Of a DNA stretch of 9,851 nucleotides, positions 1 through 4,354 are shown one piece after another. Made by a program: the position numbers and the translations under genes. How positions within the stretch are numbered: the first letter of the stretch is position 1; every line of letters starts with the position of its first letter. The DNA comes from Candidatus Pacearchaeota archaeon (lineage in GTDB: Archaea; Nanoarchaeota; Nanoarchaeia; Pacearchaeales; GW2011-AR1): the NCBI GenBank assembly GCA_023228245.1, contig JALOBN010000075.1:1-9851 (forward strand), in the 5' to 3' direction. The notes under the pieces were generated by a model. That model saw nothing but the letters and a program-made list of their open reading frames with translations, did not search any database and was not told the DNA's origin.

Positions 1-13
1 TGTCGAATGTCAT
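1..13 (-). CDS. Start of a leftward gene cut by the window edge
   Basis: Only the first four codons (M-T-F-D) are inside the window. The ATG at 13-11 overlaps the TGA of the upstream gene in an ATGA junction. A strong GGAGGAG ribosome binding site lies just upstream (bases 15-21 read on the minus strand). The spacing and overlap match the other junctions of this leftward chain, so a further gene probably continues beyond base 1. Nothing can be said about its product. Confidence 0.4.
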
Positions 14-267
14 TGCTCCTCCATCTTGGACGCCATCGCTCGCATTCTACGCAAGACCTCGCGCGCTGGATTTCCGTATGGGGCATTAGCTAACAGCAAG
101 CCGGTAAGAACCTCCGAATCGCCTGGCTGAAATCCGCCCAAGACCTCAAGCATGGCCGGGGCGTCTTGCTGTAGCCTCTCCAGAAATGCGAATACTGTTC
201 TATCTTGACAACTATCCCGCGCTGCCTCCAACTCTTTCAGCCGGGCCACCTCTACAATCAAGCTCAT
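10..267 (-). CDS. Small hypothetical protein, 85 aa
   Basis: This is a fourth gene of the leftward chain and its product is not recognised. The protein is mostly predicted helix: an N-terminal amphipathic segment rich in Glu, Ala and Arg (residues 5-35), a short Gly/Pro turn around residues 44-50 (GGFQPGD), and a basic C-terminal helix (about 68-85). There are no membrane segments or signal peptide. The start at 267 overlaps the stop of the gene before it (ATGA at 267-264), which supports both the start and translational coupling. It could be a small DNA- or protein-binding viral factor, but no motif proves that. Confidence 0.75.
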   Translation of the reverse strand: MSLIVEVARLKELEAARDSCQDRTVFAFLERLQQDAPAMLEVLGGFQPGDSEVLTGLLLANAPYGNPAREVLRRMRAMASKMEEQ

Positions 268-416
268 ACAGATAGCTCCTCGATCTTATTATCCAGCTTC
301 GCGATTTCTTCATAGAGCCGATGGCGCGCATTCTTCAGCACCTCGACAGCGCGCTCTTTGGTCCCCACGGTGTCGCACACGGTGCAATCCAGTGCGGGAT
401 ATTCGATTTCAATCAT
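264..416 (-). CDS. Small CxxC protein with helical tail, 50 aa
   Basis: The frame is open upstream to 524, but the ATG at 416 is preferred. It has an AAAGGAG ribosome binding site about 7 bases upstream on the minus strand, and it overlaps the stop of the preceding zinc-ribbon gene. Residues 11-14 are C-T-V-C, a single CxxC. Residues about 20-50 are charged and should form one long helix or coiled coil (KNARHRLYEEIAKLDNKIEEL). One CxxC could bind metal only in a dimer or with a partner. The function is unknown. The gene sits between two overlapping neighbours, so it is probably co-translated with them. Confidence 0.7.
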   Translation of the reverse strand: MIEIEYPALDCTVCDTVGTKERAVEVLKNARHRLYEEIAKLDNKIEELSV

Positions 417-538
417 GTTTTTTGCTCCTTTGGTTTCTTTTCTCTGTATTTCCTGGTGCCGCAATTTGGGCATTTTTTGGGATTCGCAGTCCGGGGAAGC
501 CATTTGTAGCCGCACCAGTGGCATTTTATCTCATTCAT
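413..538 (-). CDS. Zinc-ribbon microprotein, 41 aa
   Basis: This short gene encodes M-N-E-I-K-C-H-W-C-G followed by a second pair of cysteines. Cys6/Cys9 and Cys23/Cys26 form two CxxC knuckles separated by 13 residues, with a conserved-looking W-x-P-R after the first and P-K before the second. The tail is Lys-rich. The layout is the same as the gene at 9360-9491, so the two are likely paralogues. Proteins of this build commonly bind nucleic acid or protein partners, but no specific role can be read. The ATG lies inside the stop region of the preceding gene, and its own TGA overlaps the next ATG. A GGAG lies about 10 bases upstream. Confidence 0.75.
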   Translation of the reverse strand: MNEIKCHWCGYKWLPRTANPKKCPNCGTRKYREKKPKEQKT

Positions 539-734
539 CCTCTTCTATCTCCAGATCATTCATGGGACCATAGAAGCAATTGCCCTGGCATATGTGCTCT
601 AAGGCCTCCCATGACTCTATGTCTGAAAGGTTGACCTCATCCAACGCTTTCGCGATTGCGCTATCCTTATCCTCTGCCTCAACAACGATCACTGCATATC
701 CCGCTATCGGGACCGATACACAATACGCTTTCAT
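531..734 (-). CDS. Small acidic alpha/beta protein, 67 aa; first gene of leftward operon
   Basis: Likely first gene of the leftward transcription unit. Residues 1-20 look like paired beta strands (KAYCVSVPIAGYAVIVVEAE). A helix with Ala and Asp/Lys (D-K-D-S-A-I-A-K-A-L) follows, then an acidic tail ending EIEEDE. The layout, two strands then an EAI/SAIAKAL helix, resembles small phage and plasmid proteins of unknown function. The start at 734 lies about 25 bases downstream of a TATTTAAT box read on the minus strand, so the leader is very short. An AAAGG lies about 10 bases upstream. The stop overlaps the next start by 8 bases. Confidence 0.75.
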   Translation of the reverse strand: MKAYCVSVPIAGYAVIVVEAEDKDSAIAKALDEVNLSDIESWEALEHICQGNCFYGPMNDLEIEEDE

Positions 735-758
735 ATCCTATGCCTTTGTATCTATTGC

Positions 759-773
759 TATTTAATCTTTTTC
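759..773 (-). promoter_or_regulatory. Archaeal promoter of the leftward operon
   Basis: Read on the minus strand, an A-rich BRE-like stretch (GAAAAAG) is followed by ATTAAATA. The expected transcription start, about 25 bases downstream, falls near 737, almost at the ATG at 734, so the message would be nearly leaderless. It is one of two divergent promoters in the 735-865 gap. Confidence 0.5.
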
Positions 774-795
774 ATGATGGTAAGGAACCGCCAAG

Positions 796-809
796 CGAAA
801 ACTATATAT
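796..809 (+). promoter_or_regulatory. Archaeal promoter of the rightward operon
   Basis: CGAAAA (BRE-like) is followed directly by CTATATAT, a good TATA box centred near 806. The predicted transcription start is about 26 bases downstream, near 832, which is the first base of a perfect stem-loop (832-854). Confidence 0.65.
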
Positions 810-831
810 CCTCGCATGATATAGCTAGTTG

Positions 832-854
832 TGTCAGAGTTACCAGATCTGACA
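832..854 (+). promoter_or_regulatory. 5'-terminal leader stem-loop before ribosome binding site
   Basis: TGTCAGA (832-838) pairs perfectly with TCTGACA (848-854) around the 9-nt loop GTTACCAGA. The AGGAG ribosome binding site (854-858) begins on the last base of the stem, and the ATG follows at 866. Because the TATA box places transcription start near 832, the mRNA would begin with this hairpin. A hairpin of the same design occurs at 9574-9598. Confidence 0.6.
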
Positions 855-865
855 GGAGCAAGATC

Positions 866-988
866 ATGAATACGAAACAAATTCCGGCACACATTGAGGC
901 CAATCTTGTTTGGCTCATCGATCATGAGCATGAGAATCCCGATTTCGGGAAAAGGATTGCAGAGATTAGCGATAGGTATGGGATCTGA
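866..988 (+). CDS. Small hypothetical protein, 40 aa; first gene of rightward operon
   Basis: The ATG at 866 is chosen over a longer upstream-open frame because AGGAG (854-858) sits 7 bases before it and the promoter lies between the upstream ATGs and this start. The product is a short soluble peptide, M-N-T-K-Q-I-P-A-H-I..., mostly helical, with a W-L-I-D-H-E-H-E-N segment at 16-24. It has no cysteines or membrane segments. The TGA at 986-988 is followed without a gap by the next ATG. As the first gene behind a strong promoter with a structured leader, it is probably made in quantity. The function is unknown. Confidence 0.7.
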   Translation: MNTKQIPAHIEANLVWLIDHEHENPDFGKRIAEISDRYGI

Positions 989-1243
989 ATGGATCTCTCA
1001 CAAGTCCCTCTTTTGGTCCTGGAGAAGGTCAGGAACAAATGGGAAAAGATTCAAACATGTGACTTCAGGCAGATTGTTTGCGACCCGTGCGCAATGTGCA
1101 TCTGGGCGCGTATATGCGAGAATTGCCCCATCGAGGCAGAATGCGAAGAGATCCTAGACGAGTCGCCTGGTTGGAATGAGCGCCGCGAACGCTTTCTCCT
1201 GCATATCCGGGCCGAAATCGAGCGCAGAGCCGAGGCGATGTAG
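989..1243 (+). CDS. Cysteine-rich small protein, 84 aa
   Basis: Seven cysteines lie within 29 residues (Cys24, 31, 34, 37, 43, 46, 52), with C-D-P-C-A-M-C and C-E-N-C pairs. This implies a bound zinc ion or possibly an iron-sulfur cluster. The N-terminal 20 residues and residues 60-84 are helical; the C-terminus is rich in Arg and Glu. The ATG abuts the upstream stop, and the stop abuts the next ATG at 1244. No family is recognised. Seven closely spaced cysteines leave an FeS protein and a two-zinc structural protein equally open. Confidence 0.75.
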   Translation: MDLSQVPLLVLEKVRNKWEKIQTCDFRQIVCDPCAMCIWARICENCPIEAECEEILDESPGWNERRERFLLHIRAEIERRAEAM

Positions 1244-1429
1244 ATGTGTGGCGACACGGCCCGCTACTGCCTGAATTGTCAGGGAGTTCGGCGATTCCAT
1301 AAGCGATGGGGCTTCAATCATTCCATCTGCGTGCGGTGCGGATTCCCGAGTCTTTGGGCGGTCAAGATGCCAGTTTCCGAAGGCAAAATTAAGAGCAGAT
1401 TGGAAGAATTGCGATACCTGGTAAGATAG
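1244..1429 (+). CDS. Zinc-ribbon protein, 61 aa
   Basis: Cys9/Cys12 (C-L-N-C) and Cys29/Cys32 (C-V-R-C-G) form a classic four-cysteine zinc ribbon. Between them is a basic aromatic loop (V-R-R-F-H-K-R-W-G-F), suggestive of nucleic-acid contact. A C-terminal helix follows (residues about 45-61). The ATG is directly adjacent to the previous TAG, with GAGG at 1232-1235 as a plausible ribosome binding site. It is the last gene before a structured intergenic stretch. Function beyond metal binding is not known. Confidence 0.75.
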   Translation: MCGDTARYCLNCQGVRRFHKRWGFNHSICVRCGFPSLWAVKMPVSEGKIKSRLEELRYLVR

Positions 1430-1607
1430 GCAGTGTTGGCCCTCGCTCGGTTCGATGCCGGGCCTGCCCATAGCCAGGCGGTTGGGCTTCCTTCCCGTCT
1501 GGCGCATTCCCCCTGCAATGATCTGTATGGGTGGGTCGTAGCCTAACGACCCGGGCGGCTCAAAGCCGCTCCATTGCTTTCAAGGTGATACAAAATAGTA
1601 AGCAATG
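1429..1607 (+). other. Highly structured intergenic region, candidate cis-regulatory or small RNA
   Basis: No convincing gene is seen between 1430 and 1594. Instead there are consecutive inverted repeats: GGCA/TGCC plus GGCCC/GGGCC (1429-1442 with 1460-1468); 9 pairs including one G-U (1473-1481 with 1495-1503); a perfect 7-bp stem with a 6-nt loop (1533-1539 with 1546-1552); 7 pairs including one G-U with a 5-nt loop (1553-1559 with 1565-1571); and a perfect 8-bp stem with a 20-nt loop (1572-1579 with 1600-1607). The sequence GCAATG at 1515-1520 could instead pair with 1572-1577, closing a two-hairpin multiloop. This could be a leader regulating the next gene, a processed RNA or a terminator region. 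Pairings were found by eye; no energy was calculated. Confidence 0.45.
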
Positions 1608-1633
1608 ACGATCTGAAAGAAGCATTTGGCAAA

Positions 1634-1957
1634 ATGCAGAACTGTAAGGTATCGCTCTTCCATGCAGGAGAGCGTGAGTTGGCGACGCGGGAGGCCCTGA
1701 AGAAAGCCGAGGCCGCCGTTTTGCTGGTCAATGCCGCCGACCCCAAGAAGCTAGGCGGAAACGAGGCTGCCAGGAGTGCCTCTATCCGGGCGCAGACCGT
1801 CGTAGAACGGGAAGCCGTCGAGAAGGCAGACAAGGCCAAGCGAGAGGCACAGCTCGCCTATGAGCTGGACTGCATGGCAGTGGATTGCCTGAAGTGGCAA
1901 ATTCGCAATGAGCAAGCGGCGGCAGATTGCGAGGCACAACGATTGGGGGCGATCTGA
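1634..1957 (+). CDS. Coiled-coil hypothetical protein, 107 aa; true start probably upstream
   Basis: The protein is rich in Ala, Glu, Lys and Arg and should be almost wholly helical, forming a coiled coil (residues 10-40 and 60-105), with a G-G-N-E-A-A-R segment in the middle. This resembles small phage coiled-coil proteins of unknown function. The first ATG is at 1634, but no good ribosome binding site precedes it and it lies in a 6-bp hairpin (1622-1627 with 1632-1637). The same frame is open back to 1589, encoding S-N-D-D-L-K-E-A-F-G-K before the Met, and a strong AAGGTGAT site lies at 1582-1589. That points to initiation near 1595 (ATA) or 1598 (GTA), or to a start codon lost by mutation. 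Confidence 0.65.
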   Translation: MQNCKVSLFHAGERELATREALKKAEAAVLLVNAADPKKLGGNEAARSASIRAQTVVEREAVEKADKAKREAQLAYELDCMAVDCLKWQIRNEQAAADCEAQRLGAI

Positions 1958-1958
1958 A

Positions 1959-1974
1959 ATGGCTGGCAAATCCC
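1959..1974 (+). repeat. 16-bp direct repeat, copy 1
   Basis: ATGGCTGGCAAATCCC, identical to 2259-2274 and exactly 300 bp away. It includes a start codon in both places. The flanking bases differ on both sides. Confidence 0.9.
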
Positions 1975-2051
1975 CGATGATAAGAGGTGGGGTTCGTAGC
2001 GACGAATCCACTGAATTGATGGGAGTTAATATTCATGAGGTGCGAAAATGA
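1959..2051 (+). CDS. Possible 30-aa ORF or remnant start carrying a duplicated N-terminus
   Basis: ATG at 1959 begins M-A-G-K-S-P and runs to a TGA at 2049-2051 that overlaps the next ATG (ATGA at 2048). The first 16 bases are identical to the start of the gene at 2259. A GGGGGCGATC stretch precedes it with a good spacing. It may be a translated leader peptide coupling into the next gene, or simply the leftover 5' end of the 2259 gene after a small gene was inserted there. The remaining residues (G-G-V-R-S-D-E-S-T-E-L) match nothing I recognise. Confidence 0.35.
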   Translation: MAGKSPMIRGGVRSDESTELMGVNIHEVRK

Positions 2052-2257
2052 GACTCTACGATATCGAATTTAAAGTAACTGAGCATGATGAAGACGAAGA
2101 ACCATGCGATGGCTATCTATCCTTCGAGGTTGTCTCCGACAAGTCGTTCCCGGAGATCGCCGAGTTTGCCGATTCCATGATCGGGAAAACCAAGGACGGC
2201 AAAACGATAACAGCCGTAAAAGAAGTTACATGGCGATGCAACGTGGATGTGGTCTAA
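2048..2257 (+). CDS. Small acidic hypothetical protein, 69 aa
   Basis: The start at 2048 is well supported by GAGGTG at 2037-2042 with a 5-base spacer. The protein begins with a likely beta strand (MRLYDIEFKVTE), has an acidic turn (E-H-D-E-D-E-E-P), then an F-E-V-V-S-D strand, a helix (F-P-E-I-A-E-F-A-D-S-M-I) and a terminal strand. This is a plausible small alpha/beta fold. It lies wholly between the two copies of the 16-bp repeat, so it may be a late addition to the operon. No function is recognised. Confidence 0.75.
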   Translation: MRLYDIEFKVTEHDEDEEPCDGYLSFEVVSDKSFPEIAEFADSMIGKTKDGKTITAVKEVTWRCNVDVV

Positions 2258-2258
2258 G

Positions 2259-2274
2259 ATGGCTGGCAAATCCC
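2259..2274 (+). repeat. 16-bp direct repeat, copy 2
   Basis: Identical to 1959-1974; forms the first five codons of the 294-aa gene. Confidence 0.9.
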
Positions 2275-3143
2275 TGTCTCCCGCCGATCTCGCTCAAGCA
2301 GTCGCCGCCTACTGCAACGCCAACGGCAAGACCTTCAGCACGTCCGAAGATGGTAAGATCAGGATATTTGCGGGTGCTCCTGGCGATGGTGATCCTATTG
2401 TATGGCTGGATGCAGGATGCTTGCAGGCCGCGCCGGTCGAGGTCGGGCTGAACATCATGCAATACATGCCCCAGGATCGCGCCAGGGGCGCAAATTTGGC
2501 AGTTCGAGGCAATAGGCAGGTATCTGGTAGATCTCCGGTCGAAGCCCCGTCTGGAAGCGCGCTAGAGGCCGTCAGAGCGTGCCAGGCCACCGAGAAAGCC
2601 ACATATTCGACTGGCGGAAAACGGAAAGCCGCCGCTGCTAAGACGAATATCGCGGCCCTCATCGAGGCGGGGGGGTCGCTAGAGGTCGTCAAGCGAATAC
2701 ATACGCCTGATTATATCGAGGTGATTGGTCGGGCAACGTTGGGAGATCAGCATACGGACGGCTCACGGTCGTTCTACAAGCAAGAATACCTTGCAAAGAA
2801 GGCGTGGGAGTGGATCATCAAAGTGCTCATCAAAGAGCCTGAGATTGTATCCGGTGTCGATAAATATGGCATGCCCGAGTTCAAGGAAGGCGCAATAATC
2901 AAGGTGCGGATAAGCGACGAGGACAGAAATAGCTTCCTGGTCGCATTGCCCGCCAAGATAGCCCTCTGGCGAGAGATGGCACGCGAATGGCAAGCAGCGG
3001 GCCGGGTATGCGAGACGGTGGCATACAGCCGGGCATCGGACATGCTGCTACGCGGGGATTTCCAGAGCAAAGAGGAAATTGCCGAGGAGCAAGCGGAGAT
3101 CGATGGCATCCAGAACGCGGCCAAGGCAGAGGCAGGAGCATGA
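2259..3143 (+). CDS. Hypothetical protein, 294 aa, MAGKS N-terminus
   Basis: This is the largest gene of the rightward operon. An ATG at 2247 is in frame (M-W-S-K-M), but 2259 is preferred: it follows the previous TAA (2255-2257) by one base and it is the start duplicated at 1959. The N-terminal 60 residues are mixed; residues about 85-140 are Ala/Gly/Ser/Lys-rich and probably flexible. Residues about 145-260 look globular, with a strand-like segment Y-I-E-V-I-G-R-A-T-L-G-D, then K-K-A-W-E-W-I-I-K-V helix and aromatic W-R-E-M-A-R-E-W. The C-terminal 35 residues form an acidic helix. There is no nucleotide-binding loop, metal motif or membrane segment. A DNA-transaction role would fit its position but is inference. 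Confidence 0.8.
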   Translation: MAGKSLSPADLAQAVAAYCNANGKTFSTSEDGKIRIFAGAPGDGDPIVWLDAGCLQAAPVEVGLNIMQYMPQDRARGANLAVRGNRQVSGRSPVEAPSGSALEAVRACQATEKATYSTGGKRKAAAAKTNIAALIEAGGSLEVVKRIHTPDYIEVIGRATLGDQHTDGSRSFYKQEYLAKKAWEWIIKVLIKEPEIVSGVDKYGMPEFKEGAIIKVRISDEDRNSFLVALPAKIALWREMAREWQAAGRVCETVAYSRASDMLLRGDFQSKEEIAEEQAEIDGIQNAAKAEAGA

Positions 3144-3325
3144 AATTCGCAGAGGCAATATCCATTGGGGTCGGCCTAATTAGCCTCCCCCTCTCCTTGT
3201 ATAGTTCTTGGCTGCTCTATCAGCATGTTCAAGCCACTGATCTCATGTGGTTTATTTGGTGGATTAATCTGCCGTTGCTGGTAGCGGTGTCAGTTGCATC
3301 CAAATTTATAAGGGAGTCTAAATGA
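3140..3325 (+). CDS. Two-transmembrane-helix small protein, 61 aa
   Basis: The ATG at 3140 overlaps the stop of the upstream gene (ATGA). Two hydrophobic segments are obvious: residues about 5-27 (A-E-A-I-S-I-G-V-G-L-I-S-L-P-L-S-L) and about 37-56 (W-F-I-W-W-I-N-L-P-L-L-V-A-V), joined by a short loop Q-H-V-Q-A-T-D. The tail is basic (K-F-I-R-E-S-K), which suggests both ends face the cytoplasm. Size and topology would suit a holin-like or small accessory membrane protein, but no lysis gene is adjacent, so this is only a possibility. Confidence 0.75.
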   Translation: MKFAEAISIGVGLISLPLSLYSSWLLYQHVQATDLMWFIWWINLPLLVAVSVASKFIRESK

Positions 3326-3459
3326 TTCCCCCCTGTCGCCACCGGTCCCTCGCCTCCAATGGCCGGGACTTTTCTTGCCCGGTCAAAAAGATCGTACTTA
3401 CACCGGATGAGTGTCTGGTATATTGCTCAAAAATATGCGATAGTCGTGAGGAAGCATGA
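3322..3459 (+). CDS. Cysteine-containing microprotein, 45 aa
   Basis: It overlaps both neighbours by ATGA junctions (3322-3325 and 3456-3459) and has an AGGGAG ribosome binding site 5-6 bases before its ATG. Cysteines are at 5, 19, 31, 35 and 39, spaced C-x13-C-x11-C-x3-C-x3-C, with a His7 that could also serve as ligand. The order suggests a compact metal-binding fold rather than a standard zinc ribbon. It contains an S-L-A-S-N-G-R-D-F-S-C-P segment. The function is unknown. Confidence 0.65.
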   Translation: MIPPCRHRSLASNGRDFSCPVKKIVLTPDECLVYCSKICDSREEA

Positions 3460-3743
3460 AACTCAATCTCTACAAATGTTCTACCAAAGATCGCGAATGG
3501 TACTCTCTGGCAAAAGAGATCTGCAAAGGGGCCATCCCGCTATCCTGTGGTGGGATGTTTGAGTATCCTTATAGCATTTTGCCTGAAAAGATCGAGCTGG
3601 TCAAGGAAGTTGAGATTGAGCTGTCTCAATTCCTCGATGCAGAGGCCGCCTCGATCAAGCGGCAACTTGAGGCCAAGACAAAGGAACTGGCGGAATCACA
3701 AGAGAGCATGAAACATATCGGTTGGAGGCGGTGGTTCAAATGA
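3456..3743 (+). CDS. Hypothetical protein with C-terminal coiled coil, 95 aa
   Basis: The start is supported by GAGGA about 4 bases upstream and by ATGA overlap with the preceding gene. Residues 1-45 form a small domain with Cys8, Cys23 and Cys31 (L-Y-K-C; E-I-C-K-G; L-S-C-G-G-M-F). Residues about 46-86 are a charged heptad-like helix (E-I-E-L-S-Q-F-L...I-K-R-Q-L-E-A-K-T-K-E-L), likely a dimerising coiled coil. The tail is basic and aromatic (W-R-R-W-F-K). I do not recognise a family. Confidence 0.75.
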   Translation: MKLNLYKCSTKDREWYSLAKEICKGAIPLSCGGMFEYPYSILPEKIELVKEVEIELSQFLDAEAASIKRQLEAKTKELAESQESMKHIGWRRWFK

Positions 3744-3964
3744 TTGAACTTCCCGATGATCGCAAACGTGAAATTGCTCTGAAAATCGTGGATATTTTCT
3801 GTGCATCAACAGACACGTTGGAACTCGTTAAGCGCGCCATAGCATCGTTGCCAGATGATCCTTCCATCGCAGAAGGATTTTATGCCGGATTCGCCACGGG
3901 CCGCTTGTATGAGCAAGCAAAGACTAGATCGGTATTAGATAAAGCAAAGGATGAGCTAGAATGA
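3740..3964 (+). CDS. Small hypothetical protein, 74 aa
   Basis: The frame is open from an earlier ATG at 3722, but ATG 3740 overlaps the previous stop (ATGA) and lies 5 bases after GGTGG in a GGAGGCGGTGG stretch, so it is preferred. The product is acidic and mostly helical: residues 8-35 contain R-E-I-A-L-K-I-V-D-I-F, followed by D-D-P-S-I-A-E-G-F-Y-A-G-F-A-T-G-R, a small-residue segment that could pack against a partner. There are no metal or catalytic motifs. It is co-translated with both neighbours. Confidence 0.75.
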   Translation: MIELPDDRKREIALKIVDIFCASTDTLELVKRAIASLPDDPSIAEGFYAGFATGRLYEQAKTRSVLDKAKDELE

Positions 3965-4050
3965 CTCCCGAAGAGCGTCGGTCCAAGCTGATTGAGCAGA
4001 TGTTGCCGGATATCAGGGAAGAGGAAGAGCATGTTGCTGTTCAAGCCTGA
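3961..4050 (+). CDS. Possible 29-aa peptide overlapping the ASCH gene
   Basis: ATG 3961 overlaps the upstream stop (ATGA), and the frame ends at 4050, 20 bases inside the next gene. The peptide M-T-P-E-E-R-R-S-K-L-I-E is charged and helical. ATGA coupling favours translation, but the length is at the limit of what can be called. It may serve mainly to carry ribosomes to the ASCH gene start at 4031. Confidence 0.4.
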   Translation: MTPEERRSKLIEQMLPDIREEEEHVAVQA

Positions 4051-4354
4051 GCATGTGGCGCCGATTCTGGCGGGCACCAAAACCCAAACCCGCCGGATCT
4101 GGAAGCGGAAACACGCCAACGTCGGGGCTATCCATCTGGCAAAAACTCAGATGCTCTCTAAAGAATATTTCGCGAAGTTGGAGATCTTGGCCGTCTACCA
4201 AGAAGACATCCTGGATATCTCGGAAGAAGACGCAAAAGCGGAAGGATATTCGGATCGTGATGAATATCTCGCGGCTTTCTGCAGGATCAACAAATTGGGC
4301 ATCGGAGATCTTGATAACCTCATGATATGGGTTGTGAGGTTCAAATGCGAATGA
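4031..4354 (+). CDS. ASCH-domain protein, 107 aa
   Basis: Residues 5-22 carry the family signature: K-P-E-H-V-A-P-I-L-A-G-T-K-T-Q-T-R-R, that is, a Lys before a helix, then G-x-K-T-x-T-R-R. A later D-I-S-E-E-D-A-K-A-E-G-Y segment and a final W-V-V-R-F strand are also typical. ASCH domains have a PUA-like beta-barrel fold and are thought to bind RNA or modified nucleotides; some act as small ribonucleases or nucleoside hydrolases. The length is normal for a stand-alone ASCH protein. The start is chosen at 4031, 3 bases after GAGGAAGAG, because the family signature begins at once. ASCH proteins are common in phage and plasmid genomes. Confidence 0.85.
   Translation: MLLFKPEHVAPILAGTKTQTRRIWKRKHANVGAIHLAKTQMLSKEYFAKLEILAVYQEDILDISEEDAKAEGYSDRDEYLAAFCRINKLGIGDLDNLMIWVVRFKCE

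Noticed and set aside
656..865. N-terminal extension of the first rightward gene
   Set aside because: It would run across both divergent promoters, and the AGGAG at 854-858 points clearly to ATG 866.
1355..1470. Complete tRNA gene
   Set aside because: The T-arm and a D-arm-like hairpin (TGCC/GGCA near 1375-1392) exist, but no anticodon stem fits between them, the acceptor strands match poorly and the 5' part lies inside a zinc-ribbon gene.
1154..1507. Minus-strand 117-codon frame with a P-G-I-E-P segment
   Set aside because: It is antisense to the zinc-ribbon and Cys-rich genes, has no ribosome binding site, and the P-G-I-E-P run is the usual false translation of a tRNA T-arm-like sequence read backwards.
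1433..1546. Short plus-strand frames (37 codons from GTG 1433; 28 codons from ATG 1455)
   Set aside because: No ribosome binding site, unusual composition, and strong RNA-structure signals over the same bases.
2309..2692. Minus-strand 127-codon frame
   Set aside because: Shadow of the 294-aa gene, with no start signals of its own.
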